From: Ahaetulla prasina
Lineage: Eukaryota > Chordata > Lepidosauria > Squamata > Colubridae
Direction of reading: 5' to 3'
Length of the DNA: 64,000 bases
Assembly (NCBI RefSeq): GCF_028640845.1
Contig: NC_080541.1
Coordinates: 2,935,435 to 2,999,434 of the forward strand
Position numbers and translations under genes: made by a program
Shown here: positions 46,226-57,740 of the stretch, one piece after another
Position numbering within the stretch: position 1 is the first letter of the stretch
How the letters are laid out: each line of letters opens with the position of its first letter
Notes under the pieces: generated by a model
The model's input: the letters and a program-made list of their open reading frames with translations, nothing else
Told to the model about the DNA's origin: nothing
The model's database searches: none

Positions 46226-46424
46226 GATGATCCTTGTTTATTTTATTTATTTATTAAATTTATATGCCACCCATTTTGCTGAGTGAATTACAGTATGATA
46301 AAAACAATAATAGAAAACATTAAATTTCTAAGAAAAGTTAGCTAAGATGGGAAAACAGTATACAGCCGGTTAGAAGGTGGGGTTAGGTGCCGCTTATCGC
46401 TCAACAATTCTATGAAATCCAGTT

Positions 46425-46720
46425 TGGGCTAGTGGTTAAGGCGCCAGGTAGAAACCGGGAGACGGTGAGTTCTAGTGCCACCTAAGTCATGAAAGCCAGC
46501 TGAGTGATTTTGAACCAAACAACAGGAGACAGTGAGTTCTAGTTCTGCCTTAGGCATAAAAGTATGAGTATCACCAGGAGATGGTGAGTTCTAGTTCTGT
46601 CTTAAACATGAAACCCAACTGAGCTCTAGGTGCAGAAACTACCTAAGTGACTTTGGGCCAGTCCCTCCCTCTCTCCCAACCCAATCCACCTCACAGGGTT
46701 GCTGTTAAGAGGAAAAAAAT
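46425..46720 (+). mobile_element. tRNA-related SINE with about three tandem body units
   Basis: Head gggctagtggttaaggcgcc (A box), then gagttctagttctgccttag-type units, end aacccaatccacctcacagg. Orthologous family to 16670-17390 but in the opposite orientation. Confidence 0.75.
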
Positions 46721-46829
46721 AGGATTACCGATGTTCACTGCCTTGAGCTACTTATAAAAGCAATAAAGGGTTTTTATTGTTTCAAACTGTTTGTAGCATT
46801 TTTTAAACTGGAATATATAAATATATTTT

Positions 46830-47040
46830 ATTTATTTTTATTTTTATTTATTTTTTATTTATTTATTTTTTATTTGTCACAACATCATATAAAAAGGATT
46901 ATATAGTATATGAACATATATATGAGTAAATATTAGGAGGTATAAGCATCAATATATATATAGGAAGAAAAAACAACAACAATAGGACAGGAATGGTAAG
47001 CACGTTTGTGCGCTTATGCGCGCCCCTTATGGTCCTCTTA
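46830..47040 (-). mobile_element. LINE family B 3' end
   Basis: Reverse tail ttatttgtcacaacatcat ... cgcttatgcgcgccccttat. Confidence 0.8.
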
Positions 47041-47061
47041 TGTAGCATTTTAAAAATTGGA

Positions 47062-47064
<3 letters not shown>

Positions 47065-47102
<38 letters not shown>

Positions 47103-47110
47103 TGTGTGTT
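47065..47110. repeat. (GT)n microsatellite
   Basis: TG repeats following a TA run. Confidence 0.95.
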
Positions 47111-47394
47111 TCTGTCAAAGCACCTGGTCTACCCCAGTATGGGAGCGCACATACTGCTTCCCTTTCGCCTTTCAGCTCCAATCTAGGAACCCTCAAGCAG
47201 TCGCATTCACGACAAGCCATTTTAGACCAAATATATATTTCCTGATAAGGAAATTATTTCTTTATCAGCAATATATATTTTATATATGTGTGTGTATCTC
47301 TGTGTGTGTTAAAAATGCTAAGAATAGTTTAAAACAATAAAATTGCTTAGATAGATAGAGATAGATAGAGATACAAATACAAATATAGACATAC

Positions 47395-47925
47395 CAACAG
47401 ACTTGAAATCCTAGGATTAGAAAACTTACAACTCCGTCGACTTCGACATGACCTGTGTTTAACACACAAAATCATCTATTGCAATGTCCTTCCTATAAAA
47501 GACTACTTCAGCTTCAATCGCAATATTACAAGAGCAAAAAATAGATTCAAGCTAAATGTCAACCGCTTCAAACTTGATTGCAGAAAATATGACTTCTGTA
47601 ACAGAGTTGTTAATGCTTGGAACACACTACCTGACCCCATAGTCTCTACTCAAAATCCCAAAATCTTCAACCAAAAACTTTCTACTATTGACCTCACCCC
47701 ATTCCTAAGAGGACTATAAGGGGCGTGCATAAGAGCACAAAAGTGCCTACCGTTCCTGTCCTAGTGTTCCCTTCATTATATCAAATTAATATAGTTGATG
47801 CATATTTTTTTTACTTATATATATATATATATATTTTCTTCGAGATATGTTGTTTTATCTATGACAATTGTTTGTGTATACTGTTGTGACAAAAAGAAAT
47901 AAACAAAAATAAAATAAATATATAT
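47395..47925 (+). mobile_element. LINE family B, 5'-truncated
   Basis: Decayed coding end (gactacttcagcttcaatcg ... cctcaccccattcctaagag) then the tail ggggcgtgcataagagcaca and AATAAACAAAAATAAA. Confidence 0.82.
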
Positions 47926-48550
47926 TATATATATTTGAACTGTAAGGTGCCCAGAGTCACTGACTGAGATGGGCTACTATGAAACTTACATGAAGACAAG
48001 TAAGAATGAATATAATAAAAGCAGGAGATAAATAAATCTAAGAAGACAGATCGGTGGGCGGGCAACTTCTGCAACTTCCCTGAAAAGGCCTTTCTGTGCT
48101 CCAAGGAGAACATTCCTTCACATCACATGCCACTGTCCAGCCAGAAGGCAGCAACCGGTCAGCAGCCAACCCTCCACCAGCTGGGCAGTGCATCCTATTA
48201 ACTCGGCACAATGGATGCCAGAGAGAGAGAGAGAGAGAGAGAGATGGCTGGCCCTCAAAGGACCTATTCTTGCTAGGACAAAGCCGGCTTGAGCTGGCCG
48301 CCCACTCCCTCCCTCTCTCTCTCTCTCCCCCGCCTCCGAAGGCTGCCTTGCATTCAAGGCTCGGTCACCAAGAGCCACTGAAGACGGGGAGGGGAGAATT
48401 GGCAAGAACGCCCCAAGGGAAGGCAGCCCCAAAATACAGAAACTTTCCCATCGAATCTGGAGAAAAGATGTTTTTCAGGTTTAGCTCAGGGGGAAGGTTG
48501 TAGGAGGGCAGCCGGGTTATCTTGGGAGGTGGGGGGCAAACAGAATAGCA
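47926..48550. other. Intergenic sequence, mostly unique
   Basis: GA run at 48215-48243 and CT run at 48308-48328; otherwise no recognised family. No exon recognised. Confidence 0.45.
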
Positions 48551-48554
48551 GAGT

Positions 48555-49340
48555 ACAGAACAGCAGAGTTGGAAGGGACCTTGGAGGTCTTCTAGTCAAC
48601 TCCAACCTCCTGGTTCTGCCCTTGTTTCGTTTCCATCCGTCGCTTCTTGTTCTGCCTTCAGGTGCTTTGGAAAATAGGTTGACCCTCCCCCCCTTCTTTG
48701 TGTCAGCCCCCCCAAATATTGGAAGACTGCTATCGCGTCACCCCTAGTTCTTCTTTTCTCTATACTAGACATGCCCAATTCCTGCAACCTTTCATCGTAT
48801 GCGATAAAAGAATGACAAGAGTTGGGAGGGACCCTGGAGGTCTTCTAGTCCAACCCCCTGCTCAAGCAGGAGACTCTATACTGTTTCAGACAAACAGTTG
48901 TCCAGTCTCTCCTTATAAACCTCCAGTGATGGAGCACCTATAACTTCTGGAGGCAAGCAGTTCCATCGGTTAATTGTTCTCACTGTCAGGAAATTTCTCC
49001 TTAGTTCTAAGTTGCTTCTCTCCTTGATTAGTTTCCACCCATTGCTTCTTGTCCTGCCTGCAGGTGCTTTGGAGAATAGCTTGACTCCCTCTTCTTTGGG
49101 GCAGCCCCTGAGATATTGGAAGACTGCTATCCTGTCTCTCCTGGTCCTTCTTTTCATTAAACTACCCAATCCCAGGAATCGTTCTTTACATGTTTAGCCT
49201 CCAGTCCCCTAATCATCTTGGTTGCTCTTCTCAACATCTTTTTACATCGTGGTGAACCGAAACTGGATGCAGGATCCCAAGTGTGGCCTTACCAAGGCCT
49301 TATAAAGTGGTATTACCGTTTTATGTGATCTTTTTTTTTA
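48555..49340 (-). mobile_element. CR1 LINE 3' parts, two nested or adjacent copies
   Basis: 48560-48800 and 48810-49340 both carry the CR1 end. Minus frame 49169-48876 reads SNGWKLIKERSNLELRRNFL and INRWNCLPPEV ... LEVYKERLDN, the CR1 ORF2 C-terminus. Confidence 0.85.
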
Positions 49341-49451
49341 AGATCTTTTTTTAAACTGGTAGGAGCTCTAATAATCCAAGACATTTGAGGACACCAGATG
49401 GATGAAGTCTACTGAAAACCTCCTGGAAGGCTTTTTAGTTCTTCTCTGGAG

Positions 49452-49645
49452 CAGGGGTCTCCAACCTTGGTCCCTTTAAGACTTGTGGACTTCAACTCCC
49501 AGAGTTCCTCAGCCAGCTTTGCTTAAAGTTGCCAAGGTCTTAAAGTTGCCAAGGTTGGAGACCCCTGTTCTAAAGCTTTGCTGGCTGAGGGACTCTGGGA
49601 GTTGAAGTCCACAAGTCTTAAAGGGACTAAGGTTGGAGACCCCTG
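49452..49645. mobile_element. hAT foldback MITE with perfect 8-bp duplication and inner insertion
   Basis: CAGGGGTCTCCAACCTTGGT to GTTGGAGACCCCTG; flanked by ctctggag at 49444-49451 and 49646-49653. A partial second copy (49522-49572) sits at the hairpin tip. Confidence 0.87.
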
Positions 49646-49834
49646 CTCTGGAGCACCAGTTGCTGAAAGGGGGGCAATTGCAAGGAACCCCAAAGAAAGA
49701 GATTGCATACAATCGGATGTGACGGGGACCCTTCCTTTCCACCCCCAAGAATTCCTTGTGGATGTCGTCACACTGGGCCAAAGAGAATCCTCTATCCTCA
49801 GCCCTGTCTTATGTCTGAAGATATCTAATCATGC

Positions 49835-50065
49835 AGTATGGCAAGTTCTGACCAATTCTGAAGAACCGGTAGCAGAAATTTTGAGTAGTTCGGAGAAGCG
49901 GTAGTAAAAATTCTGACTGGCCCCGCCCCCATCTATTCTCTGCCTCCTGAGTCCCAGCTATGGGGAGGAAATGGGGATTTTGCAGTAACCTTCCCCTGCC
50001 CCGCCCACCAAGCCACACCCACCAAGCCATGCCCCGCCCACCAAGCCACACCCACAGAACCAGTA
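49835..50065. mobile_element. Non-autonomous element fragment
   Basis: ttttgagtagttcggagaag and gattttgcagtaaccttccc match 23490-24380 and 55525-55720; includes repeated ccaccaagccacacccac. Confidence 0.5.
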
Positions 50066-50760
50066 GTTCTCTTCTCTCCTCTTCTCTTGTTCTCTTCTCT
50101 CCTCTCCCCTCCGCTCCTCTCCTCTCTCCTCTCCCCTTCCCTTCCATTGCATTCCATTCTCTCTTCTCTTCTCTTCTCTTCTCTTCTCTTCTCTTCTCTT
50201 CTCTTCTCTTCTCTTCTCTTCTCTTCTCTTCTCTTCTCTTCTCTTCTCTCTCTCTCTCCTCTCCTCTCCCCTTCCCTTCCATTGCATTCCATTCTATCTT
50301 CTTTTCTCTTCTCTTCTCTTCTTTCTCTCTCTTCTCTCCTCTCCCCTTCCCTTCCGTTGCATTCCATTCCATATATTCTCTCCTTTCCCCTCCTTCTATT
50401 TCTATTTCTAGTCTAGTCAACTCTAGTCTACATTTTATTCCACATTCCATTCTATTCCATTCCATATTTTCCATTCCATTCCGTATTTTATTATACTATT
50501 CTGTCCTGTCCTGTCCTGTCCTGTCCTATCTTATCCTATCCTAATTCTGAATTCTATTCTAATTCTGAATTCAATTCAATTCTATTGTTTTCTATTCTAT
50601 TCTGTATTCTCTTCTCTTCCTGTTCTCTTTTCTTCCTGTTCCATTCCCTTCGCTTCCCTTCAATTCCCTTCCATTCCATTCCATTCCATTCCATTCCATT
50701 CCATTCCATTCTATTCTATTCTGTATTTACTTTTGTATTCTATTCTATTTCTATTCTCAC
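50065..50760. repeat. (TCTTC)n, (ATTCC)n and related pentamer array
   Basis: TCTTC run 50158-50262 embedded in diverged ATTCT/ATTCC/CTGTC pentamers. Minus Glu/Arg/Lys frames are artefacts. Confidence 0.93.
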
Positions 50761-51180
50761 ACGTCCAACCCCTCCATTTGCAAAGGAGAGACATAAAGAG
50801 CAGCTTGGAGAAACAGGAGGCCTCCGCCCTGCTTTAAGGCTTCCAGCCCACTGGGATATTTATCAAAAGGCAAAGACTGATGACCCAACATCTTGCTAAA
50901 CTGCTGGAGCTTCAAGGACAGCGTTGGCACCTGTGCCGTCAGCCATCTCGCGCTGCTTGGGCGGGGGGGGGGTGCCCAGCGTTGGCACCCTTCCTTGGAT
51001 TCTGCAGCCTCTGCATCTTCCACATCTGTGCAAGCAAAAACCTGCTGGCCGTCATCTCCATTATTTAGGAACAAACAGCTGGACTGATCGTTCCACCTTC
51101 TGAGTTATAATTGGTTCGTTTGCTGCTGGTTTAATGCCACCTTTAACGGGAGAAAGAGAATGGGGCGCTTTTGCTGAGAG
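50760..51180. other. Unique intergenic segment
   Basis: About 400 bases between two pentamer arrays without recognised repeats; no splice-bounded open frame. Confidence 0.4.
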
Positions 51181-51181
51181 A

Positions 51182-51710
51182 CAATAGAATAGAAATAGGA
51201 ATAGAACAGAATAGAACCGAATGCAGAATAGAATAGAATGCAGAATAGAATAGAAATAGGAATAAGAATAGGAATAGAATAGAATAGAATAGAATAGAAC
51301 CGAATGCAGAATAGAATAGAATGCAGAATAGAATAGAAATAGAAATAGGAATAGGAATAGGAATAGAATAGAATAGAATAGAATAGAATAGATTAGAATA
51401 GAACAGAATGCAAAATAGAATAGAATGCAGAATAGAATAGAAATAGAAATAGGAATAGAATAAAATAGAAATAGGAATAGGAATAGAATAAAATAGAATA
51501 GAACAGAATGCAAAATAGAATAGAATGCAGAATAGAATACAATAGAAATAGAAATAGGAATAGAATAAAATAGAATAGAACAGAATGCAGAATACAATAG
51601 AATAGGAATAGGAATAGAATAGAATAGAATATAGAACAGAATGCAGAATAGAATAGAATGCAGAATAGAAATAGGAATAGAATAAAATAGAATAGAATAG
51701 AATAACAGAG
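51182..51710. repeat. (GAATA)n array with AATGCAGAATAG higher-order pattern
   Basis: Reverse-strand counterpart of ATTCT, with aatgcagaatagaatagaa and aggaatagg variants repeating at irregular intervals. Confidence 0.93.
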
Positions 51711-51775
51711 TTGGACTTTAGAAGTCTTTTAGTCCAATCCCCCTGCTTAGGCAGGAAACCCTATACCATTTCAGA
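51705..51775 (-). mobile_element. CR1 LINE 3' end adjoining the GAATA array
   Basis: aacagagttggactttagaa ... ccctgcttaggcaggaaacc; the array at 51182-51710 is its tail. Confidence 0.75.
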
Positions 51776-51929
51776 GTTCCAGGCATCAGCTGAAAAGGGC
51801 CCTAATATAGGTGTGGGACAGAATTAGCCACTCTTAAGCCAGGATCCCTCTGACCTGAGTGTTCTGTTGGACTTTAGGTTCCTGCAACAAGTGAAAAAAC
51901 GGGCTCAGGAAAAAAAACTAGGAAAATTT

Positions 51930-52140
51930 TAATACTTGTGGACTTCAACTCCCAGAATTCCCTAGCCAGCGCATGGGAGTTGAAGTCCATAGCAGTGGTG
52001 GCTTTCTACCGGTTTGCCCCGGTTCCCACGAACTGGTAGTGGCAGCTGCGGGAGGTCCCGTGCATGCCCAGAAGCACTTGCAAACCTGTAGCAATAGTAA
52101 GTGGAACCCATCACTGGTCCATAGGTCTTAAGAATACCAC
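51930..52140. mobile_element. hAT foldback MITE interrupted by another element
   Basis: cttgtggacttcaactccca ... gggagttgaagtccata, with a second element (cagtggtggctttctaccgg ... acccatcactgg, about 51992-52118) inside. Confidence 0.6.
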
Positions 52141-52379
52141 GGTTGGACACTTCGTGGACTAAGGAAACTCCTTTCCTCCAGTAAGACTAAAGTTGTAAAA
52201 GCATTGAAAAGTTTTGCAGGGATATTACAGCACCTGTAAAGGTAGCAGCGGGCTGTGAAAAGAAAAAATCAGGAAATATTATAAATACCAAGGAATTGTA
52301 ACCTCTTCTGCCCTCCCCGACCCCAAAGTTGACCTGTTCACGTAGCGCTAATGTACAAAATTTTTTGAAAAATAAAGAT
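52141..52379. other. Unassigned intergenic sequence
   Basis: No gene or recognised repeat. Confidence 0.5.
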
Positions 52380-52795
52380 AGTTAGTCCTTGACTTATAAC
52401 AGTTACAACATTATAAAATAATGACTGTTCAAAGTTAGGACGGCCCTGAAAAAAGAGACTTATGACCGTTTTTCACACTTACGACCCTTGCAGCATCCCC
52501 ATGGACACATGATCAAAATTCGGACGCTTGGCAACTGGCATGTATTTGTGACTGTTGCCGTGTCCTGGCCTGGGGTCACGTGACAACCTTTTGTGACCCT
52601 CGCCAAACAAGCAAAAGCCGGATTCAGTTAACAAACGTGTCCCTAACTTAACTGCAGTGACTCACTGCAGTTGTTAAGTTAGTAATTTAGTAACTTAATT
52701 AGTAACCAGAAAGATCACAAATGGGGCAGAATTCACTTAACAACTGCCTCGCTTAACAACAGAACTTCAGTTGTAAGTTGAGGACCACAACTAGT
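52380..52795. mobile_element. MITE (CTCGACTTAC family), near full length
   Basis: tagtccttgacttataacag to gttgtaagttgaggaccaca with all internal blocks. Confidence 0.8.
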
Positions 52796-53067
52796 GCAAG
52801 CTACTGGACATTCTTCACATCAGCCCTGCAGGGTAGACCAGTCTTCAGATCTGTGATTGGAAAACCAGAGGCTGTGATTCCAAATGGTTAAAGCAGAGAA
52901 CGACCAGTTCTTAACCCTGCGGAGAAATGTTGCTGCATTTAAACGCACAAACCTATGGAAGCAAAGTTTATTTATTTAACTTTATTTATAATTCGGTCCT
53001 GGGACCACAAACCCAGGAACGGGGACAGGATGATCAAAATGTGGATAAAAGTTGTTGGTGCTTCACT

Positions 53068-53430
53068 ACTGGAGTTTGTTTTTTTAAGTTTTTATTTTTT
53101 TACAACAAACAAAACAAACATAAAAATCTCATCAATCAAATTACAATGTGTTGGTGGGGTGTTTACATATCTTCTTGTGCAATTTCAAAATAAACATCTC
53201 TCATTCGTCTGTCTTACATTGTCCAAGTGCCTTACTCATTCAATTTTTAATTAAACAATGGTATTTTTTCTAATAACCTTTTTAAACTCTTTTCTAGCAT
53301 ATCTTTCCTTCTAATCAGTGGTAAAATAAATCCCATATTTTGTAAAATTGTTATCTTCTTGTTCTCTAATTTCAAATGTCAATTTACTCATCTCTGCACA
53401 TTCCATCATCTTCCTAATAATTTCACCTTG
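53068..53430 (-). mobile_element. Possible L1 3' UTR remnant
   Basis: AT-rich; minus strand ends in aaaaaaataaaaacttaaaa. The assignment rests on composition and this tail only. Confidence 0.3.
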
Positions 53431-53434
53431 CAAA

Positions 53435-53578
53435 AACCACTGGAGGTTTTTTAAGAGACTGGACAGCCACTTGTCTGAAATGGTCTAGGCCTAGGGTCTC
53501 CTGCCTGAGCAAGGGGTTGGACTAGAAGACCTCCAAGGTCCCTTCCAACTCTGTTATTCTGTTGTTCTGTTATTCTGA
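53435..53578 (+). mobile_element. CR1 LINE 3' end
   Basis: ccactggaggttttttaaga ... ccttccaactctgttattct leading into the CCTT array. Confidence 0.8.
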
Positions 53579-53579
53579 T

Positions 53580-55332
53580 ATCCATTCCTTCCTTTCTTCC
53601 TTGATTCCTTCCTTTCTCATTCCCATCTCTTTCCTTCCTTCCTTCCTTCCTTCCTTCCTTCCTCCCTCCCTCCCTCGCTCTCTTCCTCACTCCCATCTCC
53701 TTCTTCCTTCCCTCCCTCCCTCCCTCCCTCCTTCCTTCCTTTCTCATTCCCATCTCCTTCCTTCCTTTCTCTCCCCTCTCCTTCCTTCCTCCCTCCCTCC
53801 CTCCCATCTCCTTCCTTCCTCCCTTCCTCCCTCCCTCCCATCTCCTTCCTTCCTTCCTTCCTTCCTTCTTTCCTCCCTCCCTCCCTCCCTTCCTCCCTCC
53901 CTCCCTCGCTCTCTTCCTCACTCCCATCTCCTTCTTCCTTCCCTCCCTCCCTCCCTCCTTCCTTCCTTTCTCATTCCCATCTCCTTCCTTCCTTTCTCAT
54001 TCCCCTCTCCTTCCTTCCTCCCTCCCTCCCTCCCTCCCATCTCCTTCCTTCCTCCCTCCCCCCCTCCCCTCTCCTTCCTTCCTTCCTTCCTCCTCCTCCT
54101 CCCATCTCCTTCCTTCCTTCCTCCCTCCCTCCCATCTCCTTCCTTCCTCCCTCCCTCCCTCCCATCTCCTTCCTTCCTTCCTCCCTCCCTCCCATCTCCT
54201 TCCTTCCTCCCTCCCTCCCTCCCATCTCCTTCCTTCCTTCCTTCCTCCCTCCCTCCCTCCCTCCCATCTCCTTCCTTCCTTCCTCCCTCCCTCCCATCTC
54301 CTTCCTTCTTTCCTCCCTCCCTCCCTCCCATCTCCTTCCTTCCTCCCTCCTCCTCCATCTCCTTCCTCCTTCCTCCTCCTCCCATCTCCTTCCTTCCTTC
54401 CTTCCTTCCTTCCTTCTTTCCTCCTCCTCCTCCTTCCTCCTCCTCCTCCTCTCTTCCTCACTCCCATCTCCTTCTTCCTTCCTCCCCCCTCCCTCCTTCC
54501 TTCCTTTCTCATTCCCATCTCCTTCCTTCCTTTCTCATTCCCATCTCCTTCCTTCCTCCTCCTCCCTCCTCCCATCTCCTTCCTTCCTCCCTCCTCCTCC
54601 CATCTCCTTCCTTCCTCCTCCTCCCTCCTCCCATCTCCTTCCTTCCTCCCTCCTCCTCCCATCTCCTTCCTTCCTTCCTCCCTCCTCCCTTCCTCCTTCC
54701 TTCCTCCTCCCTCCTCCCATCTCCTTCCTTCCTTCCTCCTCCTCCTCCTCCCTCCCATCTCCTTCCTTCCTTCCTCCTCCTCCTCCTCCCTCCCATCTCC
54801 TTCCTTCCTCCTCCTCCTCCCATCTCCTTCCTCCTTCCTCCCTCCTCCTCCTCCCTTCCTTCCTTCCTCCTCCTCCTCCCATCTCCTTCCTTCCTTCCTC
54901 CCTCCTCCTCCTTCCTTCCTCCTTCCTCCCTCCTCCCATCTCCTTCCTTCCTTCCTTCCTTCCTTCTTTCCTCCTCCTCCTCCTCCCTCCTCCTCCTCCT
55001 CCTCTCCTCCTTCCTTCCTTCCTTCCTCCCACCCTCCTCCCTCCCATCTCCTTCCTTCCTTCCTCCTCCTCCCTCCTCCCATCTCCTTCCTTCCTCCTCC
55101 TCCTCCTCCCATCTCCTTCCTTCCTCCTTCCTCCCTCCTCCCATCTCCTTCCTTCCTTCCTTCCTTCCTTCCTTCTTCCTCCTCCCTCCTCCCTTCCTCC
55201 TCCTCCCATCTCCTTCCTTCCTCCTCCTCCCTCCCATCTCCTTCCTTCCTTCCTCCCTCCCTCCCTCCCTCCCTCCCTTCCTCCCTCCCATCTCCTTCCT
55301 TCCTTCCTTCCTTCCTTCCTTCCTTCCTTCCC
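53580..55332. repeat. (CCTT/CCCT/CCT)n array, 1.75 kb, with recurring CCCATCTCCTTCCTTCC units
   Basis: Pyrimidine tract built of units that each begin CCCATCTCCTTCC and differ in CCTT, CCCT and CCT content. It produces a 605-codon plus frame and up to 371-codon minus frames of Pro/Ser/Leu/Phe or Gly/Arg/Glu/Lys only; not genes. Confidence 0.97.
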
Positions 55333-56110
55333 CATCACTAGAAGTTTTTAAAGAAGAGACTAGACAACCACTTGTCTGAAATGGTTTAGGGCTGTGATGG
55401 CGAACCTATGGCACGCGTGCCAGAGTTAGCACGCAGAGCCCTCTCTGCAGGCACGCCAGCCATCGCCCCAACCCCGTGCATGCGTCATGCCAGCCAGATG
55501 TTCTTTGGGTCTCTGCCGCGTATGCAGGGATGAAATCTAGCAGGTTCTGGAGAACCGGTAGCGGAAATTTTGAGTAGTTCAGAGAACCAGCAAATACCAC
55601 CTCTGGCTGGCCCCAGAGTGGGGTGGGAATGGAGATTTTGCAATATCTTTTCCCTGCCACACCACGCCCACCAAGCCACGCCTACAGAACCAGTAGTAAA
55701 AAAATGTGGATTTCACCACTGCGCACATGCGTAGGGGGCGGGGCATATGGGGGGCAGGGCATGCATATGGGGTATGCAGGTTGGTGCAGGCAGTTTTCCA
55801 GGCCCAAAACGGGGTATGGGGGGCCCCTCACGCAGCACCCCCGTGCCTTGGGCCTGGGAAGTCTCCTGTGCCAATCTGGAAACCAAAACAGAGGCTGGTG
55901 GGGGAGCACGCACGGAGGGGCCGGGGCGCATGCAGAGGGGGGCACTCGTATTGCATTTTGGGGGTTCTGGCATGCGCGCTTGCATTCGCACACACGCACG
56001 CTTTGGGTACTCGACACCAAAAAGGTTAACCACCACTGATTTAGGGTCTCCTGCCTGAGCAGCGGGTTGGACTGGAAGACCTCCAAGGTCCCTTCCTGCT
56101 CTCTTCTGAT
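55333..56110 (+). mobile_element. CR1 LINE 3' end split by a hAT element
   Basis: tcactagaagtttttaaaga ... aaatggtttaggg (to 55391) continues at 56039 with atttagggtctcctgcctga and ends near 56105. Confidence 0.82.
55392..56038. mobile_element. hAT-type element, 647 bp, with inner MITE
   Basis: Ends CTGTGATGGCGAACC and GGTTAACCACCACTG; flanks gtttaggg and atttaggg form a 7/8 duplication inside a CR1. An inner element (55525-55720) shares sequence with 49835-50065. Overlapping ~100-150-codon frames lack recognisable domains. Confidence 0.78.
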
Positions 56111-56169
56111 TGAAAAACCCGAGTGAAACCCTGAGGACGTCATCTTGCCAATAATTGTCTCTATTGAAA

Positions 56170-56735
56170 AGGCGATTAAACATTCATTCAGCTACTCCAA
56201 TGGAAGGAAGGAGACCCAATTCTCTCCCCCCCCCCCCGCCCCGTGCCTGCTTCCATGGCAACGCCGATACCGGTTGTCGTGGCGAGAGATGCAAGCATCT
56301 CCTGATTAGTCACTGATCCGCATCACAGCCCCCCAAAGGCCACGGTGGCCTCACGGGGCCTTTAGCCAAGCCTTTGAAAAGCCCCCACGGAGAAAGAATT
56401 CAGGCTGTCTTCTGCAAGAGAATTTTGGGAGGCTTACAGAAATTGGGTGGGGGGCATTGGGTGGACAGCCTGAGGATGTCCTTGGGGTCCCCAGATACAC
56501 ACCACCCCCCGGAAAAAGCAGGTTGAGAAAATTGGGGCTAATATGAACATCGATCGGTGGAGTTGGAGGGGTGTTGTGAGGTCATATAGTCTAACACACA
56601 CACACACTCGTCCCTGCTGGGAAAAACCTAAGGCTTGAGCAACCTGTTTGGAAGCTGCCAATGTGAACGAGCTGATTCGCTTCTCTAGACATTTCGCCCG
56701 ACTGAGAATTTTTTATTTTGGGTATTTATTTATTA
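56170..56735. other. Unique intergenic segment
   Basis: No recognised repeat; C run at 56226-56238 and an X-box-like gcttccatggcaac at 56249-56262. No exon seen. Confidence 0.4.
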
Positions 56736-56859
56736 AATCTGGACTTCGATTCCCAGAATTCCCCCAGCCAGTGTCAGGCGCTGAACCCCAGGTCTGTATG
56801 CGAAGGTTCAGTTAAAGTGATTTATGCACAATCTATCCACGGGAATCTTCACAACGATA

Positions 56860-57165
56860 GATCGTCCTCAACTTATGAGCATAATATCCAAAATTTACGT
56901 TGCTAAGCAAGACAGTCGTTGAGTGAGTTTTGCCCCATTTTCTGACCTTTCTTGCCACATCTGTTATGCAAATCAGGTCAGTTGTTAAGTGAATCTGGCT
57001 TCCCCAATTCCTTTGCTATCAGATGGTCACTAAAGGGGATCCCATAACCCCGGGACTCTGCAACCGTCATAAATATGAACCGGTTGCCAAGCGTCCAAAT
57101 TTTGATCACATGAGCCTGGAGATGCTGCAATGGTCATAAGTGTGAAAAACGGTCATATGTCATGT
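56860..57165. mobile_element. MITE (CTCGACTTAC family)
   Basis: tcgtcctcaacttatgagca to ggtcatatgtcatg; right terminus lost at the Penelope junction. Preceded by a foldback scrap at 56740-56770. Confidence 0.72.
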
Positions 57166-57420
57166 CCCAAAGGTGCTTTTTCAGGAGGCAACTGGATTTT
57201 CTTGTTTGTCTTTTGAAGACATTTCGCTTCTCATCCAAGAAGCTTCTTCAGCTCTGACAGAATAGTGGGGAATGGAAGGATTTATATTCCTTGCAGACAG
57301 CTGGTCATTTGCATCTTTTTGGTGGGTTGTTGAGGATGCAAATGAAACGTCTTCAAAAGAAAAACCAGAAAGTCCAGTTGCCTCTTGAAAAAAAGCACCT
57401 TTGGTACAAGGTACCTTTGG
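57165..57420. mobile_element. Penelope-like ends, inverted pair
   Basis: aggaggcaactggattttct (minus arm) and agtccagttgcctcttgaaa (plus arm) flank ttatattccttgcagacagc; the minus arm has CTGAAGA-GCTTCT-loop-AGAAGC-GAAATGTC. Confidence 0.6.
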
Positions 57421-57740
57421 TACAAGGTACACCCACCCCGGCACAAATGGCATTATTCTGTTGAATAAAAGTCAGCTAATTGATTGATCGTCAATCAGCC
57501 AATAATCCATTTCTGAAATTGTTCCCATTTCCTTTAGCCAAGATCTTTCTGTCCTTCAGTCATGGCCTCTGAGTATTTATAGCTCTATCTATTCTAGATC
57601 ATTGATCGATCGATTGATTATATGCCTTAAAAGTTAGTCTTACCAATCACATTAGGTAGATTTTTCACCAGGGTGATTTGTCCCTAACCTGGTCTTTTAA
57701 GTCTTCCGATGGTGCACTGTAGCTGAGTTCATCTACCTTG
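57421..57740. other. Unassigned intergenic sequence
   Basis: AT-rich with several gattgatcgatcgattg-like phrases; no gene seen. Confidence 0.45.

Noticed and set aside
53562..55379. 605-codon plus-strand ORF and 260-371-codon minus-strand ORFs
   Set aside because: All arise from the CCTT/CCCT array; composition is limited to Pro/Ser/Leu/Phe or Gly/Arg/Glu/Lys and is open on both strands, so not a gene.
55682..56183. Overlapping 100-156-codon ORFs
   Set aside because: They lie within a hAT element and CR1 remnants and have no recognised domain.
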